A DNA stretch of 64,000 nt from Gari tellinella (Eukaryota; Mollusca; Bivalvia; Cardiida; Psammobiidae). The translations under genes were made by a program, and so were the position numbers. Where the stretch lies: assembly GCA_922989275.2 (NCBI GenBank), contig OV277871.1, forward strand, positions 59,913,848 to 59,977,847, in the 5' to 3' direction. Below the pieces are notes generated by a model. It saw nothing but the letters and a program-made list of their open reading frames with translations, did not search any database and was not told where the DNA came from. Positions 44,672 to 58,300 of the stretch are shown here, piece by piece; position 1 is the stretch's first letter, and every line of letters begins with the position of its first letter.

Positions 44672-45311
44672 CATGTATTCTGCAATGGCGATAAAAGAAC
44701 ATGTAATATAAAATGTAGCACAAGTGTTTTTTTTGGGAAGATTAAAATACCCCCCCCCCCTCTTATAAGAATGGTTCGAACCGTCTTGAGAATACATAAA
44801 ACTTTATGATGCTAGACAATGCTTATACAATGGTAATGATGGTAATTGTGATTTTATGGATGCTATATACAGTTCTATATTTCCGAATGGTGCCTCGTTA
44901 ACAAGGAACAAGACACGACGCAGCTTCGCCCTTTGTAATAAATGAGCTACAAGGGAATACAGGGACAAAGTATAACGTAGTTGTAAGGTGTAAATAATGT
45001 TAACTACACATACATGTATAAGCTTGCATCCAAAAGGGCATATGAGACAGACAGACAGACAGACAGGCAGACAGATAAATAGTTTATTAAAGTGTCATAT
45101 GTTAATAATTGCAATAATTCCAAAGGTTACACACATTTAACATTAACATCCAACCGCATCCCGACTTACATGACACTATACAATGTACACAAAAAACATT
45201 CACAAACATGCAATTATGAATAACAATATTAAGAAACGGAATATTTTATTTAAGACCTTGAAATCTACAATAAAAGCAATAATTATTAAATATTCTACAA
45301 GTATAAACATG
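44672..45311. other. Unassigned, poly-C and GACA microsatellite
   Basis: A poly-C run near 44750-44760 and the GACA repeat at 45047; otherwise nothing recognised. Confidence 0.5.
45047..45076. repeat. (GACA)n microsatellite
   Basis: GACAGACAGACAGACAGACA followed by GGCAGACAGATAAATAG, a form often seen at the 3' end of a retroelement. Confidence 0.8.
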
Positions 45312-45549
45312 TACAGAGGAGAATGCGTGATTATTTCCCCCTTTAAATGCACACAAAATGTAATAAAATGGAAAATAGGGGAAACGGCTTTTTGTTGTTG
45401 ATTTTTAAAAACAACAAAATAGTATTTATTGTTTGCTATATTGTTATCTTATCCAGACGTCTGATATGGTTCCAAACTAGTTGCTATAGAAATAATACTG
45501 TTAAGCTTAAACGCATTTTGTTTGAACAGATAAAGTCTTATCCACAGTA
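45312..45549 (-). mobile_element. Family A MITE
   Basis: TACAGAGGAGAATGCG to CTTATCCACAGTA. The palindrome is eroded to CAGACGTCTGATATGGTTCC. Confidence 0.72.
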
Positions 45550-45555
45550 AGTCAG

Positions 45556-45772
45556 AGCCGAGTGAGACACACTGTTATTCTTTCTCGTTTCAACTATATA
45601 ATCGCAAACACAATACAATAAAATGCATGACGTAGCATCTTTGTGAACAAATTTACTACAATATCTTAGGCAAAACGAGTCTGATCATACGCTGGATTTC
45701 CCAGCTGCTGATACGCTTTAAAATGTCTAAAATAGGCATACGGTTTGTATGAGTAACGTTTTTCCACTGCAA
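45556..45772 (-). mobile_element. Family A MITE, degenerate
   Basis: ACTGTTATTCTTTCTCGTTT, GTCTGATCATACGCTGGATT, AACGTTTTTCCACTGCA. Confidence 0.55.
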
Positions 45773-46315
45773 TAAGTATGTATATCTTTATTTCCTCCAA
45801 TGTTGAAGATTACAATATCACACGTGAATATATACAGAATGTTAACATTTGACAAAGTACATCGATACAATATATATGTACATGCATATTGGTGTCAATT
45901 TAGTAGTATAAAGGGAGCATATATATTATATGCAAATATGAGCTACATGATCGACTCCAACATAGAAACAACGTGGAAGATAAATAAAGGCAAATTGAAA
46001 TATAAACATAAGCATAGAATGCCCTACTATAACTTTGACATATGGACAAAGTCCATTTTGCAATAATATAGTCAATACTGTATTGAGCGCCCAGCGAGTA
46101 GAAAAAGATGAGTGTCTAATGCAGAAGGTTAGCATAAGAGCTTCTTGGAATATAACTATCCGTTAAGCAAATAATTATGTCTTTAACAGAACGTTACGCT
46201 ACATTATTCAATGGTCACTCAATACAAGATTAACTGTTCATTCCAAGTATCATAGCATTACCAATGATGCCTGTCACTGACTTCTCTTATTTGAGTACAA
46301 CTAATTTGAACAATT

Positions 46316-46392
46316 TAGAAACAGTATAAACTCTGATCAGACGACGAGTAACTCGGCGTCTGATCAGGATCAAAATTGTATTACCTTCCTTA
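46316..46392. mobile_element. Isolated palindrome
   Basis: CTCTGATCAGACGACGAGTA then ACTCGGCGTCTGATCAGGAT; flanks not assigned. Confidence 0.5.
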
Positions 46393-46755
46393 TTACACTA
46401 TATAAGTCAGTTCATCCAAAACTTATGGCTTAAATTTAGAACAGGCGATGAGCAGATGACGTCATTTCAGTGACGAGTTAAGATAAATTTATATATATAT
46501 ATGTATATATGACATGAAATAGATATTAGCCATTTCTGTTACAGTGTACTAAATATTGTAAATTAATTAAATACATGCTCCAAGATCAATGTATATCTTC
46601 AAGAAGTAGCGCAGTCCAAAGTATTTTGACACTTGAATCGATATTTCTTCCGTCGAAAGAGTTTAATATTTAATTAAAAAAACCAACACTTAAACACATT
46701 CATAATGCAATTAAATATATGAAATGGCAGTTTTTTGAAATATGTCAAATTATAG

Positions 46756-47016
46756 CTGAGCCGTGTCATGAAAAATACCTCCTTTACTGCATTGCCACAC
46801 TGTACAGACCAATCACCTGTCATCCCAGGCTCTGTATCTGAGTTTGGTCTACACTGCCAATTACCGTATATAGTATAGCTACATAAAATGCTTTAGATGT
46901 ATGTGAGTGTCAAAAGGTGTAGAGCAAGACCTCCGCTGCGTCTTTGACGCGGCGCCTGGTCTTGATCTACACTGTTTGCAATGCAATACGTCAGGCTTTC
47001 TCATAGCACGGCTTAG
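46756..47016. mobile_element. Family D MITE, second copy
   Basis: Ends CTGAGCCGTGTCATGA and TCATAGCACGGCTTAG are inverted. Interior GCGTCTTTGACGCGGCGCC palindrome and ATCTACACTGTTTGCAATGC match the copy at 2694. Confidence 0.72.
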
Positions 47017-47526
47017 TTGTATCTGATAGAAAAAGAGTCACCCGCAGTGTGTTCTTGCTTACAACATATTGGAATGGGCATAATAGACCAAATGCCTGCT
47101 CTATGGTAATATTATTTTACACTCGTAGAAAATCAATTTTGTATTTAACTCTTTTGCTGTCATTATGACGTAAAAGCCCGTCTAACACAGTCTTTCACAT
47201 TATATCGTCTGTTAAAAATTGAAGTCTGTTTTTATTTATAAACTTTGGAATTTAGTCTTTATTCATCGACAAAACCTACATTGTATATCGTCTAGACAGA
47301 ATGACATACTCCAGATGAAACTGTTTATTGTGGCTTTTGAATTTTATTTATTATTCGGGCTTAGACTTTGACATTATACAATTGTACAATTATGCAACAC
47401 TGCAGACGATACAGATAGATTTATTGGGACATTCCCCATCGGAAGTCTCGAAACTATGCGTCAAAAGTATTTGAAGAAAAAGACTAGTACAAATTCGTTC
47501 TGAATGTCTCCTTTACCGTAGGTACA

Positions 47527-47747
47527 TTAACCCTTACATGATCAAACTATTCGGGAGAGTTTGAGCCATTCACCGTTTCATTGTCGTCCGCTTCAATTTT
47601 GTTGTCTGCAATGTCCTTTCAATTTAAAATTTAAGCACTATGACTGAAGAAATTTCAAAACGAGTGTCCAATAATTTGGATCCTGGATCAGGAACCAAAC
47701 TGTTTTCAAACGCGCTTTAAGGCTTCATTGAGGGTGAAAAGGTTCAA
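47527..47747. mobile_element. Family B MITE, palindrome collapsed
   Basis: TTAACCCTTACATGATC to GAGGGTGAAAAGGTTCAA. The centre reads TTGGATCCTGGATCAGGAAC: both inner arms are gone, leaving a short inverted stub. Confidence 0.68.
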
Positions 47748-47814
47748 CTATATACGTATATGGAATTCGTTTTCTCTAAAGTAAACATACGACGAAACAG
47801 ATTTTATCATTTTC

Positions 47815-47930
47815 CAAAAGCACGTCGATTCTCTATTCCAAACAGTAATTTTGATACAAACAATGTGGATCCGGATCAAACGCTCGGATCAGTATCCAAG
47901 CTGTTTGCCACTCTTCTCCTTTGATTTAAG
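47815..47930. mobile_element. Isolated palindrome fragment
   Basis: AATGTGGATCCGGATCAAAC then GGATCAGTATCCAAGCTGTT. Confidence 0.4.
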
Positions 47931-48002
47931 TGACGTTAAATACATTTGCTTCTATAACATATTCTCACAAAAGAACACTGCTTAATGAAGGACCATGGAT
48001 AT

Positions 48003-48308
48003 GAACAACGATTCCTCCTTACAACAACTCCTTTTAACATGTTCACTGCTGCAGTATCGTCTGCTTAAAAATGTCGTCTGCTGTTTTAACTTAAGTTTAA
48101 ATTTTGACGGAAAACCACGTACATTTGTAATAATGAGTGGCAAACAGCTTGAATCCTGACAAGACGCCGCGTTACGAGGTGTCTAATCTAGATTCAAGCT
48201 GTTTGCAAATGTAAGCCAATTTTCCTCCCTATAACAACTCCCTCCGAACAACAGACATCATCAATGTCTGCCATTTAATGTTCTTGTAGAGAGGGAGCAT
48301 TGTATACA
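48003..48308 (-). mobile_element. Family C MITE
   Basis: Ends with TTGTAGAGAGGGAGCATTGT. The interior keeps AGCTTGAATCCTGACAAGAC and GATTCAAGCTGTTTGC. It lies upstream of the receptor gene. Confidence 0.72.
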
Positions 48309-48393
48309 TTTTCAGGGCCTGTGTAAAAGGTGCAATCTCCTAAACCAGCTGTCAAGTGTATTATTGGTCTGCAATAAGCAATCGCATATTAAA

Positions 48394-48629
48394 TACAGTA
48401 GTGAAAATGTTATTCTTTCCAAATCAACGCGTTTACGCTAAATCTGATATTTCACATGTAAACAGATTGGAACCAGGACAGACTCCGGGTAATACGGCGT
48501 CTGATCAGGCTCCAAACTGTTTGCCATCAATGTTAAAATCAACATACGGAGTCAAAAAGTCATCATTTTCTTGCTTTTACTGCAATACGTTTGCGTTTAA
48601 ACGGAAATAATAACGTATTATCCACTGTG
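48394..48629 (+). mobile_element. Family A MITE upstream of the receptor gene
   Basis: TACAGTAGTGAAAATG to ATTATCCACTGTG. It ends 292 bases before the receptor start codon. Confidence 0.85.
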
Positions 48630-48921
48630 CCTACATGCATATTAAACGATAATGTAATGCACGTTTAACTGTCCGAAAAGTAATATAAATACTTGTTTAC
48701 GTTTCAGTATTGAAAGAGGATCCATCTTTTCACCGGAAGTTCACACAAAACGATATTCTGTACCTCACTGCATGTGATTTACAACATTTTAGAGATTGGA
48801 TAGAAATGTTTCAGAGCTCAGTAGCTGACGTTAAATTGACGTAATACTGACACAACGTGATATTGGATGTGACAACGGATGACTTGATTCATTGGTTTTG
48901 GAAACGGTTATCATCGAAGAC

Positions 48922-49356
48922 ATGGATGAATACACGTTGAACGATTACAGAGAAAATACGAACTTGACTAATATGACGGAGTTAATGTTTGCGAACGGTA
49001 CTAATTCAACCAACACTACAACAGAAGACCCGCTATGCGTGCTTAATTACTACTGCGAGAGCATGGATGATTACTTCGACCGGCTCAATGACTATATCTT
49101 CCCAGAGCCTCGCGAGTGGCCATTGATTGTAACATACATGGTAACATTCCTTGTCGGACTTGTAGGAAACACTCTAGTATGTTTTGCCATTTGGAGGAAT
49201 AAGAAAATGAGAACCATTACGAATATTTTCATTGTGAATCTGTCTGCCGCGGACTTGGCTGTCATCATCGTGTGTTTACCATCCACTCTTCTCATTGACG
49301 TCACAGAAACATGGTTCTTAGGGACAGTATTCTGTAAGGTCCACATTTACCTAACT
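48922..49356 (+). CDS. GPCR coding exon 1 (N-terminus to start of TM3)
   Basis: Encodes residues 1-145: a glycosylated acidic N-terminus, TM1 (about 66-91), TM2 (about 101-121) and the conserved ETWFLG loop ending in FCKV...YLT. It ends phase 0 at ACT before a perfect GTAAGT donor at 49357. A pyrimidine-rich tract ending in CAG at 48705-48707 could be the acceptor of the exon that carries the start codon, so further 5' UTR exons may lie upstream. The donor is the first of six donor-like sites in a tandem array. Confidence 0.9.
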
Positions 49357-52300
49357 GTAAGTATTGACGTCACAGAAACATGTTTTGGGACAGTATTCTG
49401 TAAAGTCCACGTATACCTAACTGTAAGTAGTACAGGTACATGGTTCTGAGGAACATTATTCTGTAAGGTCCACGTACACCTAACTGTAAGTATTGACGTC
49501 ACAGAAACATGGTTCTTAAGGAGAGTATTCTGTAAGGTCCTCATATACCCAATTGTAAGTATTGCAGGTACATGCACACAGTTCTGGGGACAGTTTTCTG
49601 AAAGGTCCACAGAAAGCTAACTGTAAGTTTTGACGTCATAGAAACATGATTCTTAAAGACAGAATTATGCCAGGTGCACATATATACCTGCTGTAAGCAT
49701 GATAACTGGGGCCCGTTTTACTAAACTACTTACGCAAAAAATTTGCGTAAGTCAAAATTTTAAATTTTTATTTATATTTTTTATTATCACTTGCTACAAA
49801 ACAGCAAATAGCCAGATCAGAGGACGCGCTTTATGCGCATCCTCTGATCTGGCTATTTGCTGTTTGCAAACGTTTATGATCGAAAAATAAGAGTTAAACG
49901 ATTTTGACTTACGCAAAATTTTTAGAAAGTAGTGACTACGCTTCCAGATAGAAATGTCGAGCTGCAACCATTTGCTTATTAACGCGTTTGTTCCGAAGCA
50001 ATTGTGTCAGGTGCAAACAGTTATTTTGCCAAATTCAGACGCTGGATTTTTCGCTTTTACGTATGACATCTAGACGCGGAAGAATAAAGCATTCTCCAAT
50101 GAAGGATACAAATTGTTACAGACAACAAATGTGCAGGAAATAACCAGCAAATAATTATTACATAATGCGAAAACCAGTGTAATGCGAGCATAAGTCATTG
50201 ACGCACGCAAATATGATATTAACGATAATTAAAGAAAAACTCTATGTGTCCATAACCTCCATACTGTGGTTTAATTATAAAGTTGTATTCGACCAGACGC
50301 AGGCAGTTTAATGCCCTTACTGTTCAAACAAATAATAAGTTAATGTGATACCCCGTAGCATGGTATGAAACATGAAAGGGCAGAATCAATAAAATTAGGC
50401 AATATTTTAATATGAACGTATACGCTGTCAATTTGTTCGTGGTGTTTTTACCCGTTCGCCGTTCATTGTCGTATGCTTCAATTTTGTTGTCTGCAATGTA
50501 GTTGCAAAGTTAAAAATAAGGCATGTGACTGGAGAAATTTCAAAACCAGTGTCAAACAGTTTGGATCCTGGTCAGACGCCGTGTATCAGAATCCAAACTG
50601 TTTGCAAACGCGCTATTGTTGTCTGTTTCAATATTGTCTGCAATATAGTTTCAAAATGATATTTAAGACATAGAATGGCTAAAAACATTTCGAAACGTGT
50701 CAAACAGTTTCGATTCTAATCAGACGCCGCGCCACGCGGCGTCTGATCAGGATCTGAACCGTTTGCCAATGCAACATTGAGATTAAAAGAAGTTAAGGGT
50801 AGTGTTGATTGAACAGCAGGTCTGCAATACTCGTTAATTTTATAAGATATGAGGCCCAACCTATTTACTTATATTTATACTTTGTGGTGTTACACGTTTT
50901 GTAAAAATGTACAACTGTATAACATGTATATGAGTAATAAAATATGTTTAAACTATAAGATATGACAGACTTAATGACCAGGGGCCCGTTTTACGAAACG
51001 CCATACGATAAACATTGTCGTAAGTCAGATTCTAAAATGTTCCATTATTATTTAATTTTCCATCTGATTCTGTCTTGTGACATCTCATAAAAGATGTCAC
51101 AAAACAGGATTAAATGGAGAAATAAGAAATACGATGTATTTTATAGTTTTGACTTACGACCATTTGTGTCGTACGAAGTTTCGTAAAACGGGTCCAAAGA
51201 ACATATTCTCCAATTAACCCATTTCACTACATGTACCACTATGTCATACGTTATGTCGATTTTGAAATACTCTTCTGAGGTTTTGAAATACTATATATTT
51301 CAGCAATCAAATTCCTAAGCAAGACTCCATGTAACAGGTTTAACGTGTTTCTTTAGTATACATTGCATAAACTTCATTTGGCCACTTTTGCTGAGGGTCA
51401 AATTACGGCTGACGATATGACGAAACTGTTACGTTTTTTGTTTCTTTGGAAATACATATCAATTTTACAATATGATCATATCAATCGCCTTGTTGTGCCT
51501 TTGCAAACAGCTTAGATCCAGCGTTCCTTTTCTACATTTTAATTCATAGCGTTTCTTTTTATTTTCCTTTTAAACGAAGAAAAATAACGCATTTCTTTAC
51601 TTGAAAGAATTCTGTTTTTTTTTTTTTTTTCAGACGGTTACGGTGTCTGTATCCGTACTAACATTAAGCTCGATCTCCGTGGAACGGTGGTATGCCATCT
51701 GCCGTCCTCTGACTTTCCATAGCACAGTGCGAAGGGCTCGTGTGATCATTGTTATTATATGGTTAATATCGTTCTGTGTGGCCTTGCCCGAGTTCATCTT
51801 CTCCACAGTGACGCCATTCAGGAATGACACTATTATAATGTCGGCGTGTTACCCGTCAATGCTCGATAACGAGAGCATAGTCATATTCCAGGTGTGCTTA
51901 ATGGTTGGATTATATTTCCTGCCACTTACACTGATGGGGCTAACATATTCACATATAGCCTTTGTCCTTTGGACCAAAACTATTCCAGGCTCAACGGAAA
52001 GAGGTAAGTTCTACAACTCCACCATGACGGAATCTATGTCCCTTTAAAATGTGAACCGGAGGTCATTCGTCGACGTCGAGAACTGTCCTTGGGACTTTAT
52101 TTGGAATCTTATTTTGACCGGGAAGGTCAATTTTCTTCGTCGAAAAATGTCCCGGGGTCTCAACTCTGAGGGAGTACAATTTGTTTCATTACATCGGTGT
52201 CATATGCGACAAAAGTGAACTTTGCAGCAGGTTCCAACCAATTTGTGCCCACGATCTCGTATATCCTGAGGACGTCCGATCAATTTTGTATACAAAACAA

Positions 52301-55300
52301 AAACACTGCCCGGCATATCTGGAGCTCATTTTCTGAATAACTGCTATTTTACATGTCAAACCGAAACCATAAATAGCAATTCTTTTTAGACGCGCTCAAT
52401 CAAGCTTTAATATTATAGGTTTAATCCGTGCAGGTTTCCTCCGGTGTGAGCTTTGCGTTGAAATGTCAGCGTTACTGACTTTTAGCAATGCAGCTATTTT
52501 AATGAGTTTTGACAAAAATATCGCTCACAGGGTTCCACCTGCCTGTGGGTATGCGCTAATTAGTTAAAACATCGATTCTGAGCACAGTTTGAGCTTTGCG
52601 TTGAAATGTCAGCGTGACTGACTTCTAGCAATTCAGCTATTTTAACGGGTTTTGACAAAAGGATCGCACACATTTTAAACTGAAAGTAGAAGGATGGACT
52701 GATACGCACCCCTTGGCATTCGCATTTTTTCAAATCGGCCAAATTTGTGATTGGATCGATCCATTTTCAATGCTTCCTGAAAGTGTCACATTTTTTAGAA
52801 GAGCATTGATATCAAGAATAACGTAACGCACAGCATGGCTTTCGAGCAAATTCTTCCTAAAGGACGTGCGAATTGTAACTTTTCATTCTACGGAAACCCA
52901 AATATGCCATATACGTCAATATGTTTTTATACGTTACGTGCTTGTTAGTGATATGGTACATAGGCAACCAGTGTAGACTCTGACCAGCCGCCGCCTATTG
53001 CGGCGTCTGATCAGGGTCTTCACTGTTTGCTAATAGGCATTTAAATGTATAAAACGAAACGAAAATGAAAATTTAGACCAGGTGCCCCATAGATAAAAAT
53101 GGACTAATCCAATGTATAAGCATGATCGAATCCATTTAGCATATTTTGGTAAAACGGTCCCTGCGTTTAATGGCTTCTTATCAGGATCCAGACCAGGTTC
53201 AATATTTCGTCAATTTTACTACAATCTAACCTTTAAGAAACTGTACAGTCAAAACTATTAACCGAAATTATATTTTCTTAATGAAAGAAATGGAGCAGAT
53301 GGTAAAAATTGTGAGCAGATTGAACGAAACAAAACTTTGATATGATACCATAGAATAAATTGAAATATTGAATTCACGATATGCATGTACAACGTATATC
53401 TTGGTTTAAAACAACTAGGAGCCTTGAGCCTGTTTCATAAGACTTATTACGACAAATGTTGTCGTAAGTCAGATTATAAAAATTGTGAGCAGATTGAACG
53501 AAACAAAACTTTGATATGATACCATAGAATAAATTGAAATATTGAATTCACGATATGCATGTACAATGTATATCTTGGTTTAAAACAACTAGGAGCCTTG
53601 AGCCTGTTTCATAAGACTTATTACGACAAATCTTGTCGTAAGTCAGATTATAAAAGTCTCAATTATTCATCTTGGAAAGACGATTCCTAAGAGATGTCAC
53701 AAGACAGGATTAGATAGAGAAATCATAAATAAAATATTTATATTATATATATATTATTTATTATATAAACATTATATATATTTATATAATATAAATATTT
53801 TTTTTTTTTTACTTACGACCGTTTTTGTCGTACGAAGTTTTATGAAAAGGGGCCCCGAACGAGTTGCCGATTTTCTCCGTGTCTAATCTGACACCAACTT
53901 GTTTGCAATGAACATCAATATTTGGGGTATACAGTAAAGCCTCTCTGTTACGACCACTATAATAGGCCTAACTGATTGTATAAAAGACACGTGGTAGCTT
54001 TAAGCAAGGTACAAGTCAAAAAGAAAACCTGTCCTACAGAAAATAAAATAAGTCGGTGGTCGTAATAGAGAGGTTTTCACTGTATATACATGTATGTATT
54101 TGTTTGTATAAGCTAACCGCCACTAAGTTGTCTATTTAGGACATTTTATTCGCTGATTTTTTTAATATTACAGTGAAGAATTTGTTTTATTTAAGAAATA
54201 ATAAATTCATACCAGTGTTTTATCGTGCAATCGAACACTGTTTGGAGTTGAGATGCGTAGTAATTTAATCACGAGGCATTTAGGCCGAGTTGTTTAATTA
54301 CAAGTATATCAACATATACCTGTTTTCGATTGTTAGATAAAACACTGGTATTAATTAATTATTTCGAATCTAACACGTAATTTAACCTTAATTTGCACCG
54401 AAGCAACGGCGCTACATTTCTTTGCGTACGCATTTTCGAAGCCATATGACGTCACGTTAGATCGTTACAGCGTGTGAGTGTTTTATTGAGAATTCAAACG
54501 CTGATACGTTCCTTCTTTGTTTATAGAGGGATGTGCGCGAAGTGTGTTAGAATTACCTATAAATGGGCTAATGCTTACACAAGTGACAATGCAAGTACAT
54601 GTATTTTTTTAGACATGTTATTCTTCTGTTCACAACACAAAACTTTGACTTACTTTTGACGGTTTCGACCACTGCTGTGGTCATCTTCAGAATGACGATC
54701 TCGCACGATACACATACGGATGAACAGCCCGGTCATGAACAGGGACGAGGGGGCCCATCAGCTCTCGAGGGTATACGACCCGATTTTCGCCACCGATCGT
54801 GGCGGAAATAGTCGAGCATGACCGGAGAAGTGCGAGATCGTCATTCTGAAGATGACCACAGCAGTGGTCGAAACCGTCAATAGTAAATCAAAGTTTTGTG
54901 TTGTGAACAGAAGAAAAACATGTCGTCGGTTACGGTCGAAAAGGACGTATATGCAATTCTGCAAAAAATGGATTTTTCCTTTTTTCGATTATGTACATTT
55001 TCCCGCTTCGAATGCGATAATATCGGTATTGATAACCAATAAAACGGATGAGATATAGTCACGTGAGCAAATCTCGTTTTTCGATTGATTCCAATATTTG
55101 ACCGGTCAAAAAGGTCGTATATGCAGTGAAAATCGCCGGATACTAATGTTAAACAAGTCGTGTCATCGACATCATAACAAACCCTTAGGGTCTCTCTTCG
55201 ACTGTAAGTAGCAATTTTCTCAACTATTTTGAAGCACTATGCAACCATTTGAAAAATGCAACAAAGATGATACATTATTTTATTTTTTATTAAATGCAAT

Positions 55301-58300
55301 TTAGCTGTTTTTCAATATTTGACCGTTCAAAAAGGTCATATATGCAATGTAGCAAGTGACATGAAAAACAGTTTTTTGTGTCTCCTGAAACGTTGGAATT
55401 TGGCATATTCGTCCGATTCGAACGACACCGACGATGTCTAAAATTGTGAATTACCAACATAATGAATTCATTCAACAAAAAAAAGCAAGTACATGTAGTA
55501 TTGGTCCAGATCAAACGCCGGTTAAGCAGACATATGATCAAGCTCTAATCTGTTTGTCATTCAGATTGCATTCAACTCAAAACAATACAATGCCAACTCA
55601 TTACAACGGCCCCAAACAACGAATCCCTCCTTTCAACTACCCTTGCCTCAGTTCCTTAAACAGGACAATTATACTTTACACATTTTCTGCTGCAATATCG
55701 TCTGCTTAAAATGTTCGTCTGCTGTTAGAAGACGGACATTTTGATAGAAGATATGACGATTGACAAATGGCTTGAATCCAGATCAGACGCCGCGTCTGGT
55801 CTGGATTCAAGCCCGTTTGCAAATGTAAACAAAGTCTTAAATGTCCCTCCCTATAACGACTCCCTCCGAACAACATACACAATCTGTTTTTCCATTGGGT
55901 GTCGTTGTAGAGAGGGATAACTGTATTTCTAATCATGTATATTAATGTTATAGAATATATAACCGAGAAAATAGCTGTTGCCACAATAAGGAAAGTCAAG
56001 GATGGGCTATAAAACAGATACATTGCGTTAACGTCTAAATTTTAGGAGATAGAGGATCTATTTCGAGATGTCTTTTAATCAAATGTTCAGAAACGAACCT
56101 AAGAAAATGATATTAAGAGAGTCTTTTGGCGAGCTAAATATCATAGTCTTGCCGAGTTTAGGAACATTTGATCTTAAATAACAACGAGCATCAGAATATC
56201 TATCTCATGAAAACAGTGTGTTTTCGGCGTTTTAATAACATGCACACATTGAGCTACATTGGTTTCGCAAGGTTGACGAAATTACGTATGACGTAGTATC
56301 AACACTAAACTATTAATGAATCCCTCTAAAGGCCTACAAAACAAACACGCCATCTGCATACTAGCGCGACTCCATTTCGGTTATATAGGCTCATTACACA
56401 ATAGCAAAAACACACAATATGAAATAGGTTTAAAATATCAAGCGATTATATGTGTTTAAAATATTGTGATAGCAAGGGCTATAATAAGTATACATTGTAC
56501 TTTTAAACTCTTTCCATAATAAAACGCCGTCAGCTTAATACAACCCGTCTGCACAAATACCAAAGGCGAAAGTGGTTATCTTCCAGGCCAGTCACATGGT
56601 GCAAATTACATGTAGATAATCAGCATTTCATTATATCATCTCGGTTTAACAGACAGGGATGTTGGCGATACCGGGAAAATGGTCAGGGCCAAACTCTACT
56701 CCACATAAAACACAACGCCACCTTCAACGAAATGAGGGCCTGACTAAGCTAAGGGAATCTGAACCAGTTGTTCTAATTCAAGACCTAAGTTATGTGAGAA
56801 AAGTCGTTTTACAAAGTATTACTTTACTGTATGATTTGATAATGCAGGTCGAGAAGACATTATTCTTTCCAAATAAACGTGTATACGCTAAAATTATAAT
56901 GTCCATGAAAACAGTTGGCAGTAAGATCAGTCTCGATACTGATTGCCAATCTGATAAACATTTCAGAATTGTCGAACTGTTGTCATTTTCTACGTGTATG
57001 CGTTTAAACGGGAAGGAATAACATATGTTATAATGCTCTTATACATGTAACACTGCTAGAAATTGTTTTACATACTTGACAGTTTCGTTGACTGTTGTCA
57101 TAACTATCTAGGATTGATTTGTTCATATATTGGAAAATGAAACACAATGCAGACTAAGCACGGCCCACACTGTTTACAAAGGATAGGCGTGTTCTTTACA
57201 GGCACATTTTTTATGAAGAGCATTCTTGTCGCTAGGGTTGAATGTCTTACAACAAATAAAATAGACACGTATTGATGGTCATTCTAGCTACGTATAACTG
57301 CAACAAGACAATAAATTCGTTTAAGGTAAGGACCAAGACAACCGTGAATACTGAAATATCAGATATATATGTTTATGGTACATAAATATTCCCAAACTGA
57401 CATTGTGCTGAAGAGAAATTCAAGCAAAACAATGTATAGCTATATCGTCTCTCTAATATGAAGCGGGCGTTCCACTATGAAGAATCGATAATACGAACAA
57501 TTTGATATTTGCTTAATGCATGTCAAAAACATAGAAGAATGTTCGTATCGTGACTTTCTGTTGTATTCTTTTGTCCTAAACAATGCTGTCACATGTTGGC
57601 ATGACCATTCATTAATATTTTAGTGTTGATTAAATTTCAATTTAATTCATTTCAATGTAATTCCGAAAATTTAATTTATAACCCTTTAATAAACGACCTT
57701 TACCCCAACGCTCACCTCACTGTATGCACGATAAGCGTTCACGTGTACTTATCAAATTGGAGAAATACGATGTGCAGAGGAGATGACACTATGATTTTCC
57801 TTGTTTGAACGAAAACAAACGCGAAAGTTATGCAAAAAATGAAAACAAAAAGAGAAGTTTTCTAGCATTCTTACGATTCAATTAATTGACAAACAGTTTT
57901 GAGCCTGATTAAACGCCAGGTTACCGGGCGTCTGATCTGATTCCAAATTATTTGCAGTTAAACTATGCGATTGAGCATACATTGTTTAAAACGTTTGTTG
58001 TGAAAGAATAACACAATTTCCACTGTAAATATAGTATTATTATTAAGGGCATACAAGTTATCATGTGGTGAACGCCTAACACATGTTTAATTGTGATATT
58101 TGTGTCGCAGGTCGTTACACGTTCTCGGGGAGAAGTGTGATGAGTGATACCTCTGGCCAGCAGAAAAATGAGGAACAACTTGAGAGTAGACGAAAGGCTG
58201 CCAAAATGCTTGTTGCCGTTGTTGTGATGTTCGGACTTTGTTTTTTCCCAAATCACCTTCTCAATATTCTAAGGTACGTACAATGTCATAGTTAACCACA

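Noticed and set aside
49347..49610. Minus-strand frame of 87 codons behind the receptor exon
   Set aside because: It is the complement of the tandem splice-donor array; its repetitive protein is an artefact of the 66-69 base period.
52560..52742. Minus-strand frame of 60 codons in intron 2
   Set aside because: No motif, no splice context, and part of it lies in a local duplication.
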